From the NCBI GenBank assembly GCA_964394205.1, contig CAYMVS010000032.1, forward strand, positions 1 through 24,323: a DNA stretch of 24,323 bases. Direction: 5' to 3'. Every line of letters starts with the position of its first letter. Positions within the stretch are counted from its first letter, which is position 1. Under the pieces are notes generated by a model. The model was not told where the DNA came from, did no database searches, and saw only the letters and a list, made by a program, of their open reading frames with translations. The DNA is from HGM05190 sp964394205. GTDB taxonomy: Bacteria > Bacteroidota > Bacteroidia > Bacteroidales > Muribaculaceae. Positions 1 to 8,378 of the stretch are shown here, in pieces. The position numbers and the translations under genes are program-made.

Positions 1-1454
1 TGCTCGACTATATACGCAACGCCAACGTGATCGCCGGCGAGGCCGGTGGCATCACCCAGCATATCGGAGCCTACAATGTCAAGCTCTCCGACGGGCGCCA
101 CATCACCTTCCTCGACACCCCGGGCCACGAGGCGTTTACCGCCATGCGTGCGCGTGGTGCCAAGGTCACCGACCTCTGTATCATCATTGTGGCAGCCGAC
201 GACAACGTGATGCCCCAGACCATCGAGGCCATCAACCACGCCTCGGCCGCCGGTGTCCCCATCGTGTTTGCCATCAACAAGATAGATAAACCGACAGCCA
301 ACCCCGAGAAGATCAAGGAGGAGCTGGCCAACATGAACTACCTGGTCGAAGACTGGGGCGGCAAGTATCAGAGCCAGGACATCTCGGCCAAAAAAGGCAT
401 CGGTGTTGACGAGCTGATGGAGAAGGTGCTCCTCGAGGCCGAGATGCTCGAGCTCAAGGCCAACCCCAACCGCAAGGCCACCGGCTCGATCATCGAGTCG
501 TCGCTCGACAAGGGCCGCGGCTATGTGGCCACGGTGCTTGTGCAGAACGGTACCCTCAAGGTTGGCGACGTCATCCTCGCCGGCACCCATCATGGCAAAA
601 TCAAGGCCATGTTTAACGAGCGCAACCAGCGCATCAAGGAGGCCGGGCCCGCCGAGCCGGCGCTGATTTTGGGTCTCAACGGCGCCCCCACCGCCGGCGA
701 CACCTTCAACGTGATGGACAGCGAGCAGGAGGCACGTGAGATCGCCAACAAGCGCGAGCAGCTGCAGCGCGAGCTTGGCTTGAGAACCAAGAAGATACTG
801 ACCCTCGAGGATATCGGCCGCCGTCGTGCCATCGGCAACTTCCAGGAGCTCAACATCATTGTCAAGGGCGACGTGGACGGCTCGATCGAGGCGCTGAGCG
901 ACTCGCTCATCAAGCTGTCGACCGAAGAGATTCAGATCAACGTGCTCCACAAAGCCGTCGGCGAGATTTCCGAGAGCGACGTGACCCTGGCCGCCGCCTC
1001 CGACGCCATCATAATCGGCTTCCAGGTGCGCCCGTCGATCGCCGCCCGCCGTGCCGCCGAGCGCGACGGTGTCGAGATACGCCTCTATTCGGTCATCTAT
1101 CAGGCCATCGAGGAGGTCAAGGACGCCATGGAGGGCATGCTCGCCCCCGAGATCAAAGAGGAGATTACGGGCACGGCCGAGGTGCTCCAGACGTTCCACA
1201 TCTCAAAGGTCGGCACCATCGCCGGATGTATCGTGCGCGAGGGCCGCATAAAGCGCGGGTGCAAGGTGCGCCTCATCCGCGACGGTATTGTCAAATATAC
1301 CGGCGACCTCGGTTCGCTCAAGCGTCTTAAAGATGATGTCAAGGAGGTTACGTCGGGCTATGACTGCGGTATGAGCATAGCGGGCTACAACGACATCCAC
1401 GAGGGTGACCTCATTGAGGCATACGAGGAGGTCGAGGTTAAGAAAACCCTTTGA
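1..1454 (+). CDS. infB: Translation initiation factor IF-2, C-terminal part (5' end outside window)
   Basis: This GTPase brings fMet-tRNA to the 30S subunit and promotes subunit joining. The gene is cut by the window edge. The first full codon is at position 3 and reads LDYIRNANV, the stretch that follows the P-loop in IF-2, so the N-terminal region and the P-loop itself are missing. The GEAGGITQHIGAY switch I block follows directly. The G3 motif DTPGHEAF starts at position 114, G4 NKID at 276-287 and G5 SAK at 384-392. After the G domain come a beta-barrel domain (about 480-740), the IF-2 domain 3 region (about 830-1110) and a final beta-barrel containing the HISKVGTIAGC block. The stop is at 1452-1454, and folK starts 18 bases later. 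The identification is very secure; only the upstream length is unknown. Confidence 0.98.
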   Translation, partial: LDYIRNANVIAGEAGGITQHIGAYNVKLSDGRHITFLDTPGHEAFTAMRARGAKVTDLCIIIVAADDNVMPQTIEAINHASAAGVPIVFAINKIDKPTANPEKIKEELANMNYLVEDWGGKYQSQDISAKKGIGVDELMEKVLLEAEMLELKANPNRKATGSIIESSLDKGRGYVATVLVQNGTLKVGDVILAGTHHGKIKAMFNERNQRIKEAGPAEPALILGLNGAPTAGDTFNVMDSEQEAREIANKREQLQRELGLRTKKILTLEDIGRRRAIGNFQELNIIVKGDVDGSIEALSDSLIKLSTEEIQINVLHKAVGEISESDVTLAAASDAIIIGFQVRPSIAARRAAERDGVEIRLYSVIYQAIEEVKDAMEGMLAPEIKEEITGTAEVLQTFHISKVGTIAGCIVREGRIKRGCKVRLIRDGIVKYTGDLGSLKRLKDDVKEVTSGYDCGMSIAGYNDIHEGDLIEAYEEVEVKKTL

Positions 1455-1472
1455 TTTTCAGCTTAGGCCGTC

Positions 1473-1961
1473 ATGTCGACAGCCCACATTAATATTGGAT
1501 CAAACAAGGGCGACCGCCGGTCACTGATTGACCGCGCGGTCGCCCTTATTGTCGACTCGGAATGGGCGGGCGACGTCAGGCGGTCGAGCCCTGTCGAGTC
1601 GATGCCCTGGGGGTATGACTCGGACAGACAGTACATCAATGTCGGGGTCATGCTGACCACCGCCCTTGACCCGCCCGAGCTTCTGGAGCGGCTTCAGCAG
1701 ATAGAGCGCGCCGTCAGCCCGGCGCCCCACCGCGACCCCTCGGGGGGCTACATAGACCGCGAGATTGACATTGACCTCATCGCCGTCGACAGCCTGACGG
1801 TCGACACGCCACGGCTCACCCTCCCGCATCCGCGCATGCACCTGCGGGCGTTTGTCCTCGCTCCACTGGCCGAGCTCGACCCCGCCTGGACCCACCCCTT
1901 GCTCCACAAAACCGCCGCCGGGCTCCTTGACGACTGCGACAAAAATGACACTAAAAAATGA
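1473..1961 (+). CDS. folK: 6-hydroxymethyl-7,8-dihydropterin pyrophosphokinase (HPPK)
   Basis: The enzyme transfers pyrophosphate from ATP to 6-hydroxymethyl-7,8-dihydropterin, the step before dihydropteroate synthase in folate synthesis; it is cytoplasmic. The 162-residue product has the usual HPPK length. It opens with the family pattern INIGSNKGDR near residue 6. It carries the metal and substrate signature RxxDxD as R96, D99 and D101, then the LTLPHPRMHLRAFVL block that follows it in the family. The ATG at 1473 lies 18 bases after the infB stop, so it is probably co-transcribed with infB. The gap downstream of it contains the sufE promoter. Confidence 0.95.
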   Translation: MSTAHINIGSNKGDRRSLIDRAVALIVDSEWAGDVRRSSPVESMPWGYDSDRQYINVGVMLTTALDPPELLERLQQIERAVSPAPHRDPSGGYIDREIDIDLIAVDSLTVDTPRLTLPHPRMHLRAFVLAPLAELDPAWTHPLLHKTAAGLLDDCDKNDTKK

Positions 1962-1967
1962 TTTTAT

Positions 1968-1998
1968 TTTGCGGCGGGTGGGAAAAATTGTATTTTTG
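1968..1998 (+). promoter_or_regulatory. Promoter of sufE (Bacteroidota type)
   Basis: A TTTG box at 1968-1971 and TATTTTTG at 1991-1998 are separated by 19 bases. This matches the known Bacteroidota sigma-factor pattern (TTTG, about 19-21 bases, TAnnTTTG). Transcription would start near 2005, giving a leader of about 10 bases before the sufE ATG at 2015. The segment is AT-rich against GC-rich flanking genes, as expected for a promoter. It suggests that sufE and the genes after it can be transcribed separately from infB-folK. Confidence 0.7.
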
Positions 1999-2014
1999 TG
2001 CAAAACGTTGAAAT

Positions 2015-2446
2015 ATGACTATTAACGACAAACAACAGGAGATTATAGAAGAATTTGCCGACGTGGACGACTGGATGGACCGCTATGGCATGATAATAGA
2101 CATGGGCAACGGGCTGCCCGCCATCGACGAGTCGATGAAAACCCCGGCCAACCTTATCGAGGGGTGCCAGAGCCGGGTTTGGCTCGACGCCAAGCTGACC
2201 CCCGAGGGGACTGTCAGCTATACGGCCGACAGTGACGCCATCATCGTCAAAGGCATCATCTCGCTGCTCATCGACGTGCTCAATGGCCACACCCCCGACG
2301 AGATACTCGAGGCCGACCTCCACTTCATCGACGACATCGGCCTGGCCGAGCATCTGTCGCCAACCCGCAGCAACGGCCTGACGGCCATGCTCAAGCAAAT
2401 GAAAATGTATGCACTCGCCTTCAAGGCCAAACAGCAACAAAACTAA
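2015..2446 (+). CDS. sufE: SufE-family sulfur acceptor for Fe-S cluster assembly
   Basis: SufE accepts persulfide sulfur from the cysteine desulfurase SufS and hands it to the Suf scaffold in the cytoplasm. The 143-residue product begins with the family helix QEIIEEFADVDDWMDRY. It contains the active-site segment LIEGCQSRVW with Cys51, the same position as the sulfur-accepting cysteine of E. coli SufE. The C-terminal part (GLAEHLSPTRSNGLTAML) also matches the family. The gene has its own promoter just upstream and ends 20 bases before the transporter gene. No sufS, sufB, sufC or sufD lies nearby, so it must work with desulfurase and scaffold genes elsewhere. This stand-alone setting is my inference from the window only. 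Confidence 0.95.
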   Translation: MTINDKQQEIIEEFADVDDWMDRYGMIIDMGNGLPAIDESMKTPANLIEGCQSRVWLDAKLTPEGTVSYTADSDAIIVKGIISLLIDVLNGHTPDEILEADLHFIDDIGLAEHLSPTRSNGLTAMLKQMKMYALAFKAKQQQN

Positions 2447-2466
2447 CCAATCAAAATTATAAAAAA

Positions 2467-4122
2467 ATGCTATTAGACCTCTGGACTAATCATCGCATGG
2501 TGGCGATGCTGATTTTAGTTCTCATAGTTGTCACCCCGTTTGTGATATACTATGTGATTGATGCCCGACGCAACCACCCCAAGGGCTTGATCGGAGCGGC
2601 TTTGTCAAACATGGGCGAGCGCTTTGGTTACTACATTATGAACGCAGTGCTGCTGTTGTTTCTGTGCTCTAAATTTGGTATTTCCGACGATTTTGCCGGT
2701 TGGATCTACTCGATTTTCTATTTCTTGATTTATGTGTTGAGCTTGCCCGGCGGCATCGTGGCCGACAAGCTTCAGAACTATAAAGGCACCATCATGGCGG
2801 GCCTGCTTGTCATGGCCATCGGCTATGCCATGATGGCGTTCCCCATCTTTGGCGGCGACCCGGGAGCTGTCCCGACATGGGTGCTCGTCTTTACCATCGT
2901 GGCTCTGTTTCTCATCGCCGCCGGCAACGGTCTGTTCAAGGGCAACCTCCAGGCCATCGTCGGTCAGATGTATGACAACTTTGAGGATGAGGCGGCCAAG
3001 CGCGGCCCCGAGGCTCTTGCTGTGGCCAAGTCGCGACGCGACTCGGGATTCCAGATTTTCTATGTGTTTATCAACATCGGTGGTGTTATCGCCCCGTTTG
3101 TGGCCCCGCTGTTGCGTGAGGCATATCTGAAAACCAACATGTTGGCTTATAAGGCCGACCTCCCCCGTCTGTGCCACCAGTATTTGAGCGACACCCCCAT
3201 GAGCGCCACCGACACCCAGAGCCTCAACACCCTGTCGGAGGCTGTCTCGGGCGCTCCCGTGGCCGACATGTCGACATTCTGCTCCCACTATCTTGAGATT
3301 TTCAACACCGGTGTCCACTACTCATTCTTTGCCTCGGTGGTGGCTATGTTGCTGTCGTTCTTCATCTTCGTGTATATGCGCAACAAGCTGCCCAACCCGG
3401 TCAAGAAGGCTAAGGCCGCGGTCAGCACAACCGAGCGCGAGAGCGACGCCAAAGAGATACGTCAGCGCATGTATGCCCTCTTTGCCGTGCTTGGCGTGGC
3501 CGTCTTCTTCTGGTTCTCATTCCATCAAAACGGCCAGTCGCTGTCGGTGTTTGCCCGCGACTTTGTCGACACCGAGTCAATCGCCCCCGAGATATGGCAA
3601 TGCATCAACCCCTTCTTTGTGATTATCCTGACGCCGATTATCATGTTTATCTTCAGCGCGTTGGTACACAGTGGCAAAGAGGTGTCAACCCCCAAGAAGA
3701 TTGCCATCGGTATGTTCATCACCGCGTGTGCCTATCTGTTCCTGATGTGCCTGTCGATGGTTCAGGGCTATCCCTCGGGCGAGGAGTTCAAGGGTCTCGC
3801 CGAGGCAGCCAAGTCGGCCCTGCGCATCGGTCCGTGGGTTCTGATCGTCACCTATTTCTTCCTGACTGTCGCCGAGCTGTTTATCTCGCCGCTTGGCCTG
3901 TCGTTTGTCTCAAAGATCGCCCCCAAGCATCTTCAGGGCATCTGCCAGGGTCTGTGGCTGACGGCGACCGCCATCGGTAACCTTTTCATCGCCCTTGGCG
4001 TGACGATGCTCAACCAGTTCCCCCATCAGTGGCAATGCTGGGCGGTGTTTGCCTTCTTCTGCCTCGCCTCGATGGGTGTGATGCTGGCCATGCTCAAATG
4101 GCTTGAGCGTGTGACCAAGTGA
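2467..4122 (+). CDS. POT/PTR2-family major facilitator transporter, probable proton-coupled peptide transporter
   Basis: This inner-membrane transporter of 551 residues belongs to the proton-dependent oligopeptide transporter branch of the MFS. It shows the TM1 motif NMGERFGYY (N48 to Y56), the PTR2-like segment GNGLFKGNLQAIVGQMY, and QIFYVFINIGGVIAPF. An extra hydrophobic segment (about residues 11-31) precedes the motif. A hydrophilic insert of roughly 60 residues (about 225-285), containing the SATDTQSLNTLSEAV region, splits the membrane helices. In typical POT proteins the motif is ExxER with a first glutamate; here that position is Asn48, so coupling or substrate may differ. The ATG at 2467 is 20 bases after sufE. 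Substrate is unknown; di- or tripeptides are the family default. Confidence 0.9.
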   Translation: MLLDLWTNHRMVAMLILVLIVVTPFVIYYVIDARRNHPKGLIGAALSNMGERFGYYIMNAVLLLFLCSKFGISDDFAGWIYSIFYFLIYVLSLPGGIVADKLQNYKGTIMAGLLVMAIGYAMMAFPIFGGDPGAVPTWVLVFTIVALFLIAAGNGLFKGNLQAIVGQMYDNFEDEAAKRGPEALAVAKSRRDSGFQIFYVFINIGGVIAPFVAPLLREAYLKTNMLAYKADLPRLCHQYLSDTPMSATDTQSLNTLSEAVSGAPVADMSTFCSHYLEIFNTGVHYSFFASVVAMLLSFFIFVYMRNKLPNPVKKAKAAVSTTERESDAKEIRQRMYALFAVLGVAVFFWFSFHQNGQSLSVFARDFVDTESIAPEIWQCINPFFVIILTPIIMFIFSALVHSGKEVSTPKKIAIGMFITACAYLFLMCLSMVQGYPSGEEFKGLAEAAKSALRIGPWVLIVTYFFLTVAELFISPLGLSFVSKIAPKHLQGICQGLWLTATAIGNLFIALGVTMLNQFPHQWQCWAVFAFFCLASMGVMLAMLKWLERVTK

Positions 4123-4146
4123 TAAACCTGTGTCAATCAACTGTTG

Positions 4147-5298
4147 ATGAGACACTTGATGATAGTAACCGGCACACGCGCCGAGTGGGGACTGCTCTCC
4201 CCGCTGGCGCGTGCGCTTGATGACAGAGAGGATGTCAAGGTGTCGGTGGTGGCGACCAATATGCACCTTGACCCGCGTCTGGGCAACACTGTCGACGAGA
4301 TTGTGGCCGACGGGTTTGAGGTTGCCGAGCGCGTGCCGATGGATGTCGAGGGCGACGGCGAGGCCTCAAAGGTAAAGGCCATGGCGCGGTGTCTCGACGG
4401 CATGGCCGATGTCATCACCCGGCTGCACCCCGACGGGGCGATCATCCTCGGCGACCGCTATGAGATGCTCGCCGTTGCCTCGGCTTGCCTGCTGATGCGT
4501 GTCCCCATCATTCACATCGCCGGCGGGGAGACGAGCGAGGGGGCTGTCGACGACTCCATACGCCACGCCATCACCAAGATGTCATGCCTGCACCTGACCG
4601 CCACCGAGGCTTTCCGTCAACGTCTGATCGCCATGGGAGAGCACCCCGACACGGTGGTCAACACCGGCGCCATCGGTGTCTACAACCTGCTTGCCGGCGT
4701 CGAGCCGATGCCACGGGCCGAGCTTGAGGCCTCGATCGGCATCTGCTTTGACCGCCCCACCATCCTTTTGACCTATCACCCGGCAACCCTCGACCCGACA
4801 CCTGCGGGCATCCGCTTTGCCGCTGTTGTCGAGGCCATTGACCGTGTTGAGGGGCTGCAGGTGCTCGTCACCTATCCGAACAACGATGCCGGAGGGCGCC
4901 GGATTATCTCGCTCATCGAGCGGTGGCAGGCCCGCCGGCCCGACAGTGTCACCGTGGTGCCCTCGCTCGGCAAGCGGCGTTATCTCTCGGCGCTCGGCTA
5001 TGTCAAGGCCGTGGTTGGCAACTCGTCGAGCGGCCTTGTCGAGGTGCCGTCGGCCCACATCCCCACGGTCGACATCGGCATGCGCCAGCAAGGGCGACTC
5101 GCCGGCGACACCGTGATTCATGCCGGCGACAGCGTCGACGAGATCGAGGCGGCGCTCAGGTTTGCCTTGTCGCCCCGGGGGCAGAAAGCCGCCCGCGAGG
5201 GGTCAAATCCCTACCACCGGTCCGACACGCTCAAGATTATGGTCGATGCAGTCGTCAACCGCCCCTTAACCTCAGTAAAGAAATTCTATGACATATAA
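4147..5298 (+). CDS. Hydrolysing NDP-N-acetylglucosamine 2-epimerase, NeuC/LegG type
   Basis: Enzymes of this family hydrolyse and epimerise an NDP-activated GlcNAc derivative to a free ManNAc-type sugar, an early step toward sialic or legionaminic acid. The 383-residue product has the GT-B-like epimerase fold signature: TGTRAEWGLL at the N-terminus, GDR at residues 102-104, HIAGGE from H123, DDSIRHAITK from D135, and GNSSSGLVEVP near the C-terminus. I chose the ATG at 4147; a TTG codon immediately before it is unlikely to be the start. The 3' end overlaps the CMP-synthetase gene by 11 bases, which argues for coupled translation. With a PtmE-like gene two positions downstream, the substrate may be a GDP-sugar (LegG route) rather than UDP-GlcNAc; that is inference. 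Confidence 0.9.
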   Translation: MRHLMIVTGTRAEWGLLSPLARALDDREDVKVSVVATNMHLDPRLGNTVDEIVADGFEVAERVPMDVEGDGEASKVKAMARCLDGMADVITRLHPDGAIILGDRYEMLAVASACLLMRVPIIHIAGGETSEGAVDDSIRHAITKMSCLHLTATEAFRQRLIAMGEHPDTVVNTGAIGVYNLLAGVEPMPRAELEASIGICFDRPTILLTYHPATLDPTPAGIRFAAVVEAIDRVEGLQVLVTYPNNDAGGRRIISLIERWQARRPDSVTVVPSLGKRRYLSALGYVKAVVGNSSSGLVEVPSAHIPTVDIGMRQQGRLAGDTVIHAGDSVDEIEAALRFALSPRGQKAAREGSNPYHRSDTLKIMVDAVVNRPLTSVKKFYDI

Positions 5299-6007
5299 AC
5301 CGCTGATTATCATACCGGCCCGTGGCGGCAGTAAAGGGATACCCCACAAAAACATAAAGCCGTTTTTAGGGCGTCCGCTCATCTGCCACACCATCGACGT
5401 GGCGCTCAAGGCAGCCCCCGCCAGTCGTGTCATCCTGTCGACCGACGACGAGAGCATAGCCCGTGTGGCCGAAGAGGCCGGGCTGCCGGTGCCTTACCGC
5501 CGTCCGGCCGAGCTTGGGGGCGACCGGGTTGGCTCGCGCGAGGTGATTCTTGACGCGATGGACTGGGCTGACGCCCGGGGTATTGACTATGACAGCGTCG
5601 TGTTGTTGCAGCCAACCTCCCCCCTGCGCCGCCTCGAGGATGTGACAGCGGCGATTGAGCTGTTTGACCCCGCGGGTGTCGACATGGTGGTGACGGTGAA
5701 AGCCGCCGCCTGCAACCCCTATTATGACTGTTTTGAGGCCGACCCGGCCTCAGGCATGCTGCACATCAGCAAGGGCGACGGGCTGCTGACAAGACGTCAG
5801 GATGCACCCCCGGCCTGGCAGTATAACGGCGCCGTTTATGTCATCAATCCACGGTCGATCAGACAGATGCCTTTGGGAGCGATGCCCCGTCGGCGCCCAT
5901 CTCCTATGCCTGAGGAGCGTAGTGTCGACCTCGACACGCCTCTCGACTGGACCATCGCCGAGCTAACCGCCAAACATCTTGAAGCAAATGGAAAAACATC
6001 TGATTAA
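5288..6007 (+). CDS. CMP-nonulosonic acid synthetase (acylneuraminate cytidylyltransferase, NeuA/LegF type)
   Basis: This cytoplasmic enzyme activates a nine-carbon acidic sugar with CTP to give the CMP-sugar used by glycosyltransferases. The 239-residue length fits the single-domain form. It begins with IIIPARGGSKGIPHKN (R12, K16), the CTP-binding loop of the family. It continues with STDDESIA, LQPTSPLR from Q108, WQYNGAVYV, and the closing DLDTPLDW motif. It overlaps the epimerase gene by 11 bases and the next gene by 20 bases, so the three genes form a translationally coupled set. Whether the acid is N-acetylneuraminic, legionaminic or another cannot be read from the sequence. Pairing with a PtmE-like gene favours legionaminic acid. 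Confidence 0.9.
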   Translation: MTYKPLIIIPARGGSKGIPHKNIKPFLGRPLICHTIDVALKAAPASRVILSTDDESIARVAEEAGLPVPYRRPAELGGDRVGSREVILDAMDWADARGIDYDSVVLLQPTSPLRRLEDVTAAIELFDPAGVDMVVTVKAAACNPYYDCFEADPASGMLHISKGDGLLTRRQDAPPAWQYNGAVYVINPRSIRQMPLGAMPRRRPSPMPEERSVDLDTPLDWTIAELTAKHLEANGKTSD

Positions 6008-7028
6008 CAGCACCGACCGGCTGCTCGACGCTTTAGGGCGACTGAACGACCTCTCGGGCGAGGCGATGACACTGCTTGTGGTCGACAACGACGGCAGGAT
6101 GCAGGGCACACTGACCGATGGCGACATACGCCGGGCGCTCCTGGCGGGCGCCACGCTCAACACGCCGGTCGCCGACGTGATGCACCGCGACTTCCGCCAT
6201 CTCGACGACGCCGACCGCCTCGACGTGGTCAAGCTCAAGAAAATAAGGGAGAAAGGTATTCGACTGGTGCCTGTGCTCGACAAAGAGACCCATATCAGGA
6301 GAATTATCGATACCCGCCTCGTGTCGACAATCCTGCCCGTGAGCGCCATCCTGATGGCCGGCGGCAAAGGGGAGCGGCTGCGTCCGCTGACACTGACCAC
6401 CCCCAAGCCACTGCTCAAAATCGCCGGCAAGCCGATTATCGACTACAACATCGAGGCGCTCGCTGCCGTCGGTATCGACGATATCACGGTGACAACCAAC
6501 TATCTGGCCGAGCAGATCCACGACCATTTTGCAACGCCCGTAGCCGGCGTCGCCGTCAAGTGTGTGCGCGAGCCGCGCCCGTTGGGCACGATAGGTTCGG
6601 CCGGGTTGATCGAGCACACCCCCGGGGGCACCACTCTGCTGATGAACAGTGACCTGCTGACCAATATCTCGTTTGAGGATATGTATATGCACCACTCGGC
6701 CGAGCAGGCCGACATCACCATCGCGGTCATCCCCTACAATGTGTCGGTGCCCTTTGCCATACTGCAAACCGAGGGCAACCGCGTTGTCGGTCTGAGCGAA
6801 AAACCGTGTTATTCCTATTATGCCAACGCCGGTATATACCTGATATCAAACCGTTTGCTCAACAATCTTGACGGCAATGACCGCGTCGATGCCACTGACC
6901 TTATAGAGCAGTCGATAGCCCGGGGCCTCAAGGTGACCTATTTCCCCATCAACGGCCGGTGGATCGACATCGGCTCGCCGACCGACTTTAACCACGCGTG
7001 TGAGCTGATGGAGATGGCCCACGTCTAA
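5988..7028 (+). CDS. CBS-domain sugar-1-phosphate nucleotidyltransferase, PtmE-like
   Basis: The N-terminal 115 residues form a CBS domain pair (GTLTDGDIRRALL and RLVPVLDKE are visible). The rest is a nucleotidyltransferase with the signature GGKGERLRPLT at residues 125-135 followed by PKPLLKIAGKPI. This arrangement matches Campylobacter PtmE, which makes GDP-glucosamine from glucosamine-1-phosphate at the head of the legionaminic acid route. Related proteins may use other sugars, so the exact reaction is inference. The ATG at 5988 gives 346 residues and overlaps the CMP-synthetase gene by 20 bases in another frame; a TTG nine bases upstream is a weaker start. The CBS pair may sense a nucleotide. 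A 51-base gap separates it from obgE. Confidence 0.85.
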   Translation: MEKHLINSTDRLLDALGRLNDLSGEAMTLLVVDNDGRMQGTLTDGDIRRALLAGATLNTPVADVMHRDFRHLDDADRLDVVKLKKIREKGIRLVPVLDKETHIRRIIDTRLVSTILPVSAILMAGGKGERLRPLTLTTPKPLLKIAGKPIIDYNIEALAAVGIDDITVTTNYLAEQIHDHFATPVAGVAVKCVREPRPLGTIGSAGLIEHTPGGTTLLMNSDLLTNISFEDMYMHHSAEQADITIAVIPYNVSVPFAILQTEGNRVVGLSEKPCYSYYANAGIYLISNRLLNNLDGNDRVDATDLIEQSIARGLKVTYFPINGRWIDIGSPTDFNHACELMEMAHV

Positions 7029-7079
7029 CAAACCGACCCTCCCGGTTGTTATACAATTAATGAAAACAGACAATTATTT

Positions 7080-8264
7080 ATGGCAGACTCAAATTTCATT
7101 GACTATGTAAAGATATTGTGCCGCTCGGGAAAGGGTGGCGCCGGTTCACGCCACTTCTACCGTGCCAAATATGTACCCAAAGGTGGTCCTGACGGCGGAG
7201 ACGGTGGCCGGGGAGGCCACATCATCCTGCGCGGCAATCAGAACATGTGGACCCTGTTGCCGCTGCGCTACCGTCGCCATATCTTTGCCGGCAACGGCCA
7301 AAGTGGCTCGGGTGGACGCTCTTTTGGCAAGGATGGCGAGGATGTGATTGTCGATGTGCCCTGTGGCACAGTGGTCTTTGACGCTGAGACCGGCCAATAT
7401 CTCGCCGAGGTGACCCAGGACGGTCAGGAGGTGCGCCTGCTCAAGGGGGGGCGCGGAGGCCTGGGCAACTGGCATTTCAAGAGTGCCACCAACCGCACTC
7501 CCCGTTACGCCCAGCCGGGCGAGCCGGCCATCGAGAAGAGTGTCATCCTCGAGCTGAAACTGCTGGCCGACGTCGGTCTGGTCGGTTTCCCCAACGCGGG
7601 CAAGTCAACCTTGGTGTCGGCCCTCAGCGCCGCGCGACCCAAGATTGCCGACTATCCGTTCACCACGATGGAGCCGCAGCTCGGCATCGTTTCCTATCGC
7701 GACAACCGCTCGTTTGTCATGGCCGACATTCCCGGCATCATCGAGGGCGCGAGCGAGGGCAAAGGGTTGGGCCTCAGGTTTCTGAGACACATCGAGCGAA
7801 ACGCCGTGCTGCTCTTTATGGTGCCGGCCGACGCCGACGACATCATGGGGCAATACAACATCCTGGCTCGTGAACTCGAGCAGTTCAACCCTCAGCTTGC
7901 CGACAAGCCCCGTGTGCTTGCCATCTCAAAGAGCGACATGCTTGACGACGAGCTTATCGCCGAGATCGAGCAGACGTTGCCCGACAACATTCCCCATGTC
8001 TTCATCTCGGCCGTGACAGGGATGGGGCTCACCGCACTGAAAGATATGTTGTGGCGTGAGATAACCGCCGAGAGCAACCGCATCGACACAAACCCCATCA
8101 CCCACCGTCCGCTCGACGGGCATCACCGCGTGAGCGAGGAGGATGAGTTTATTTTTGAGCCCGAGCCTGTTGCCGACGACGACCAGGAGCCTGATGATGA
8201 AGACTTTGGCGACGAGGGCGAGTGGGACGACATGGAGTGGGAATATAATCCCGACAGCAAGTAG
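7080..8264 (+). CDS. obgE: Obg-family GTPase, ribosome and stress associated
   Basis: This essential GTPase binds the 50S subunit and links ribosome maturation to growth control. The glycine-rich Obg domain fills residues 1 to about 160 (GGDGGRGGHIIL, GGRGGLGNWHF). The G domain follows with P-loop GFPNAGKS at 169-176, G3 DIPG from D216, and G4 as SKSD at 283-286, where the usual first residue is Asn or Thr. The C-terminal tail after about residue 350 is strongly acidic, with many Asp and Glu residues, replacing the Obg C-terminal domain of some relatives. The length of 394 residues is normal for such an acidic-tail form. The ATG at 7080 is clear. It is followed by the long AT-rich gap before the division cluster. 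Confidence 0.97.
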   Translation: MADSNFIDYVKILCRSGKGGAGSRHFYRAKYVPKGGPDGGDGGRGGHIILRGNQNMWTLLPLRYRRHIFAGNGQSGSGGRSFGKDGEDVIVDVPCGTVVFDAETGQYLAEVTQDGQEVRLLKGGRGGLGNWHFKSATNRTPRYAQPGEPAIEKSVILELKLLADVGLVGFPNAGKSTLVSALSAARPKIADYPFTTMEPQLGIVSYRDNRSFVMADIPGIIEGASEGKGLGLRFLRHIERNAVLLFMVPADADDIMGQYNILARELEQFNPQLADKPRVLAISKSDMLDDELIAEIEQTLPDNIPHVFISAVTGMGLTALKDMLWREITAESNRIDTNPITHRPLDGHHRVSEEDEFIFEPEPVADDDQEPDDEDFGDEGEWDDMEWEYNPDSK

Positions 8265-8270
8265 ACTCTT

Positions 8271-8286
8271 ATTTACATTTGTAAAT
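8271..8286. repeat. Perfect 16-base palindrome in obgE-rsmH gap
   Basis: The sequence ATTTACATTTGTAAAT consists of two 7-base arms around a 2-base centre. It starts six bases after the obgE stop codon. There is no adjacent T-run, so a standard intrinsic terminator is not supported. The symmetry and AT content look more like a dimeric regulator site. Related TGTAAA or TTTACA half-sites recur further along the same gap (for example TGTAAA at 8381-8386). Which protein would bind is unknown. Confidence 0.4.
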
Positions 8287-8378
8287 CTCACATAACAAGG
8301 TAAACGGCTTATTTTTTGACTGTTTCAGATGGTGTTGATAACTTTATGTATTAAAAAACGTAAAATTATTTGTTTGCC

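Noticed and set aside
7031..7048. Hairpin between the PtmE-like gene and obgE (AACCG with CGGTT)
   Set aside because: The stem is only five base pairs and no T-run follows, so a terminator cannot be supported.
7046..7082. Possible promoter before obgE (TTG and TATTTATG)
   Set aside because: The spacing is 26 bases, the second box has a mismatch, and it runs into the start codon.
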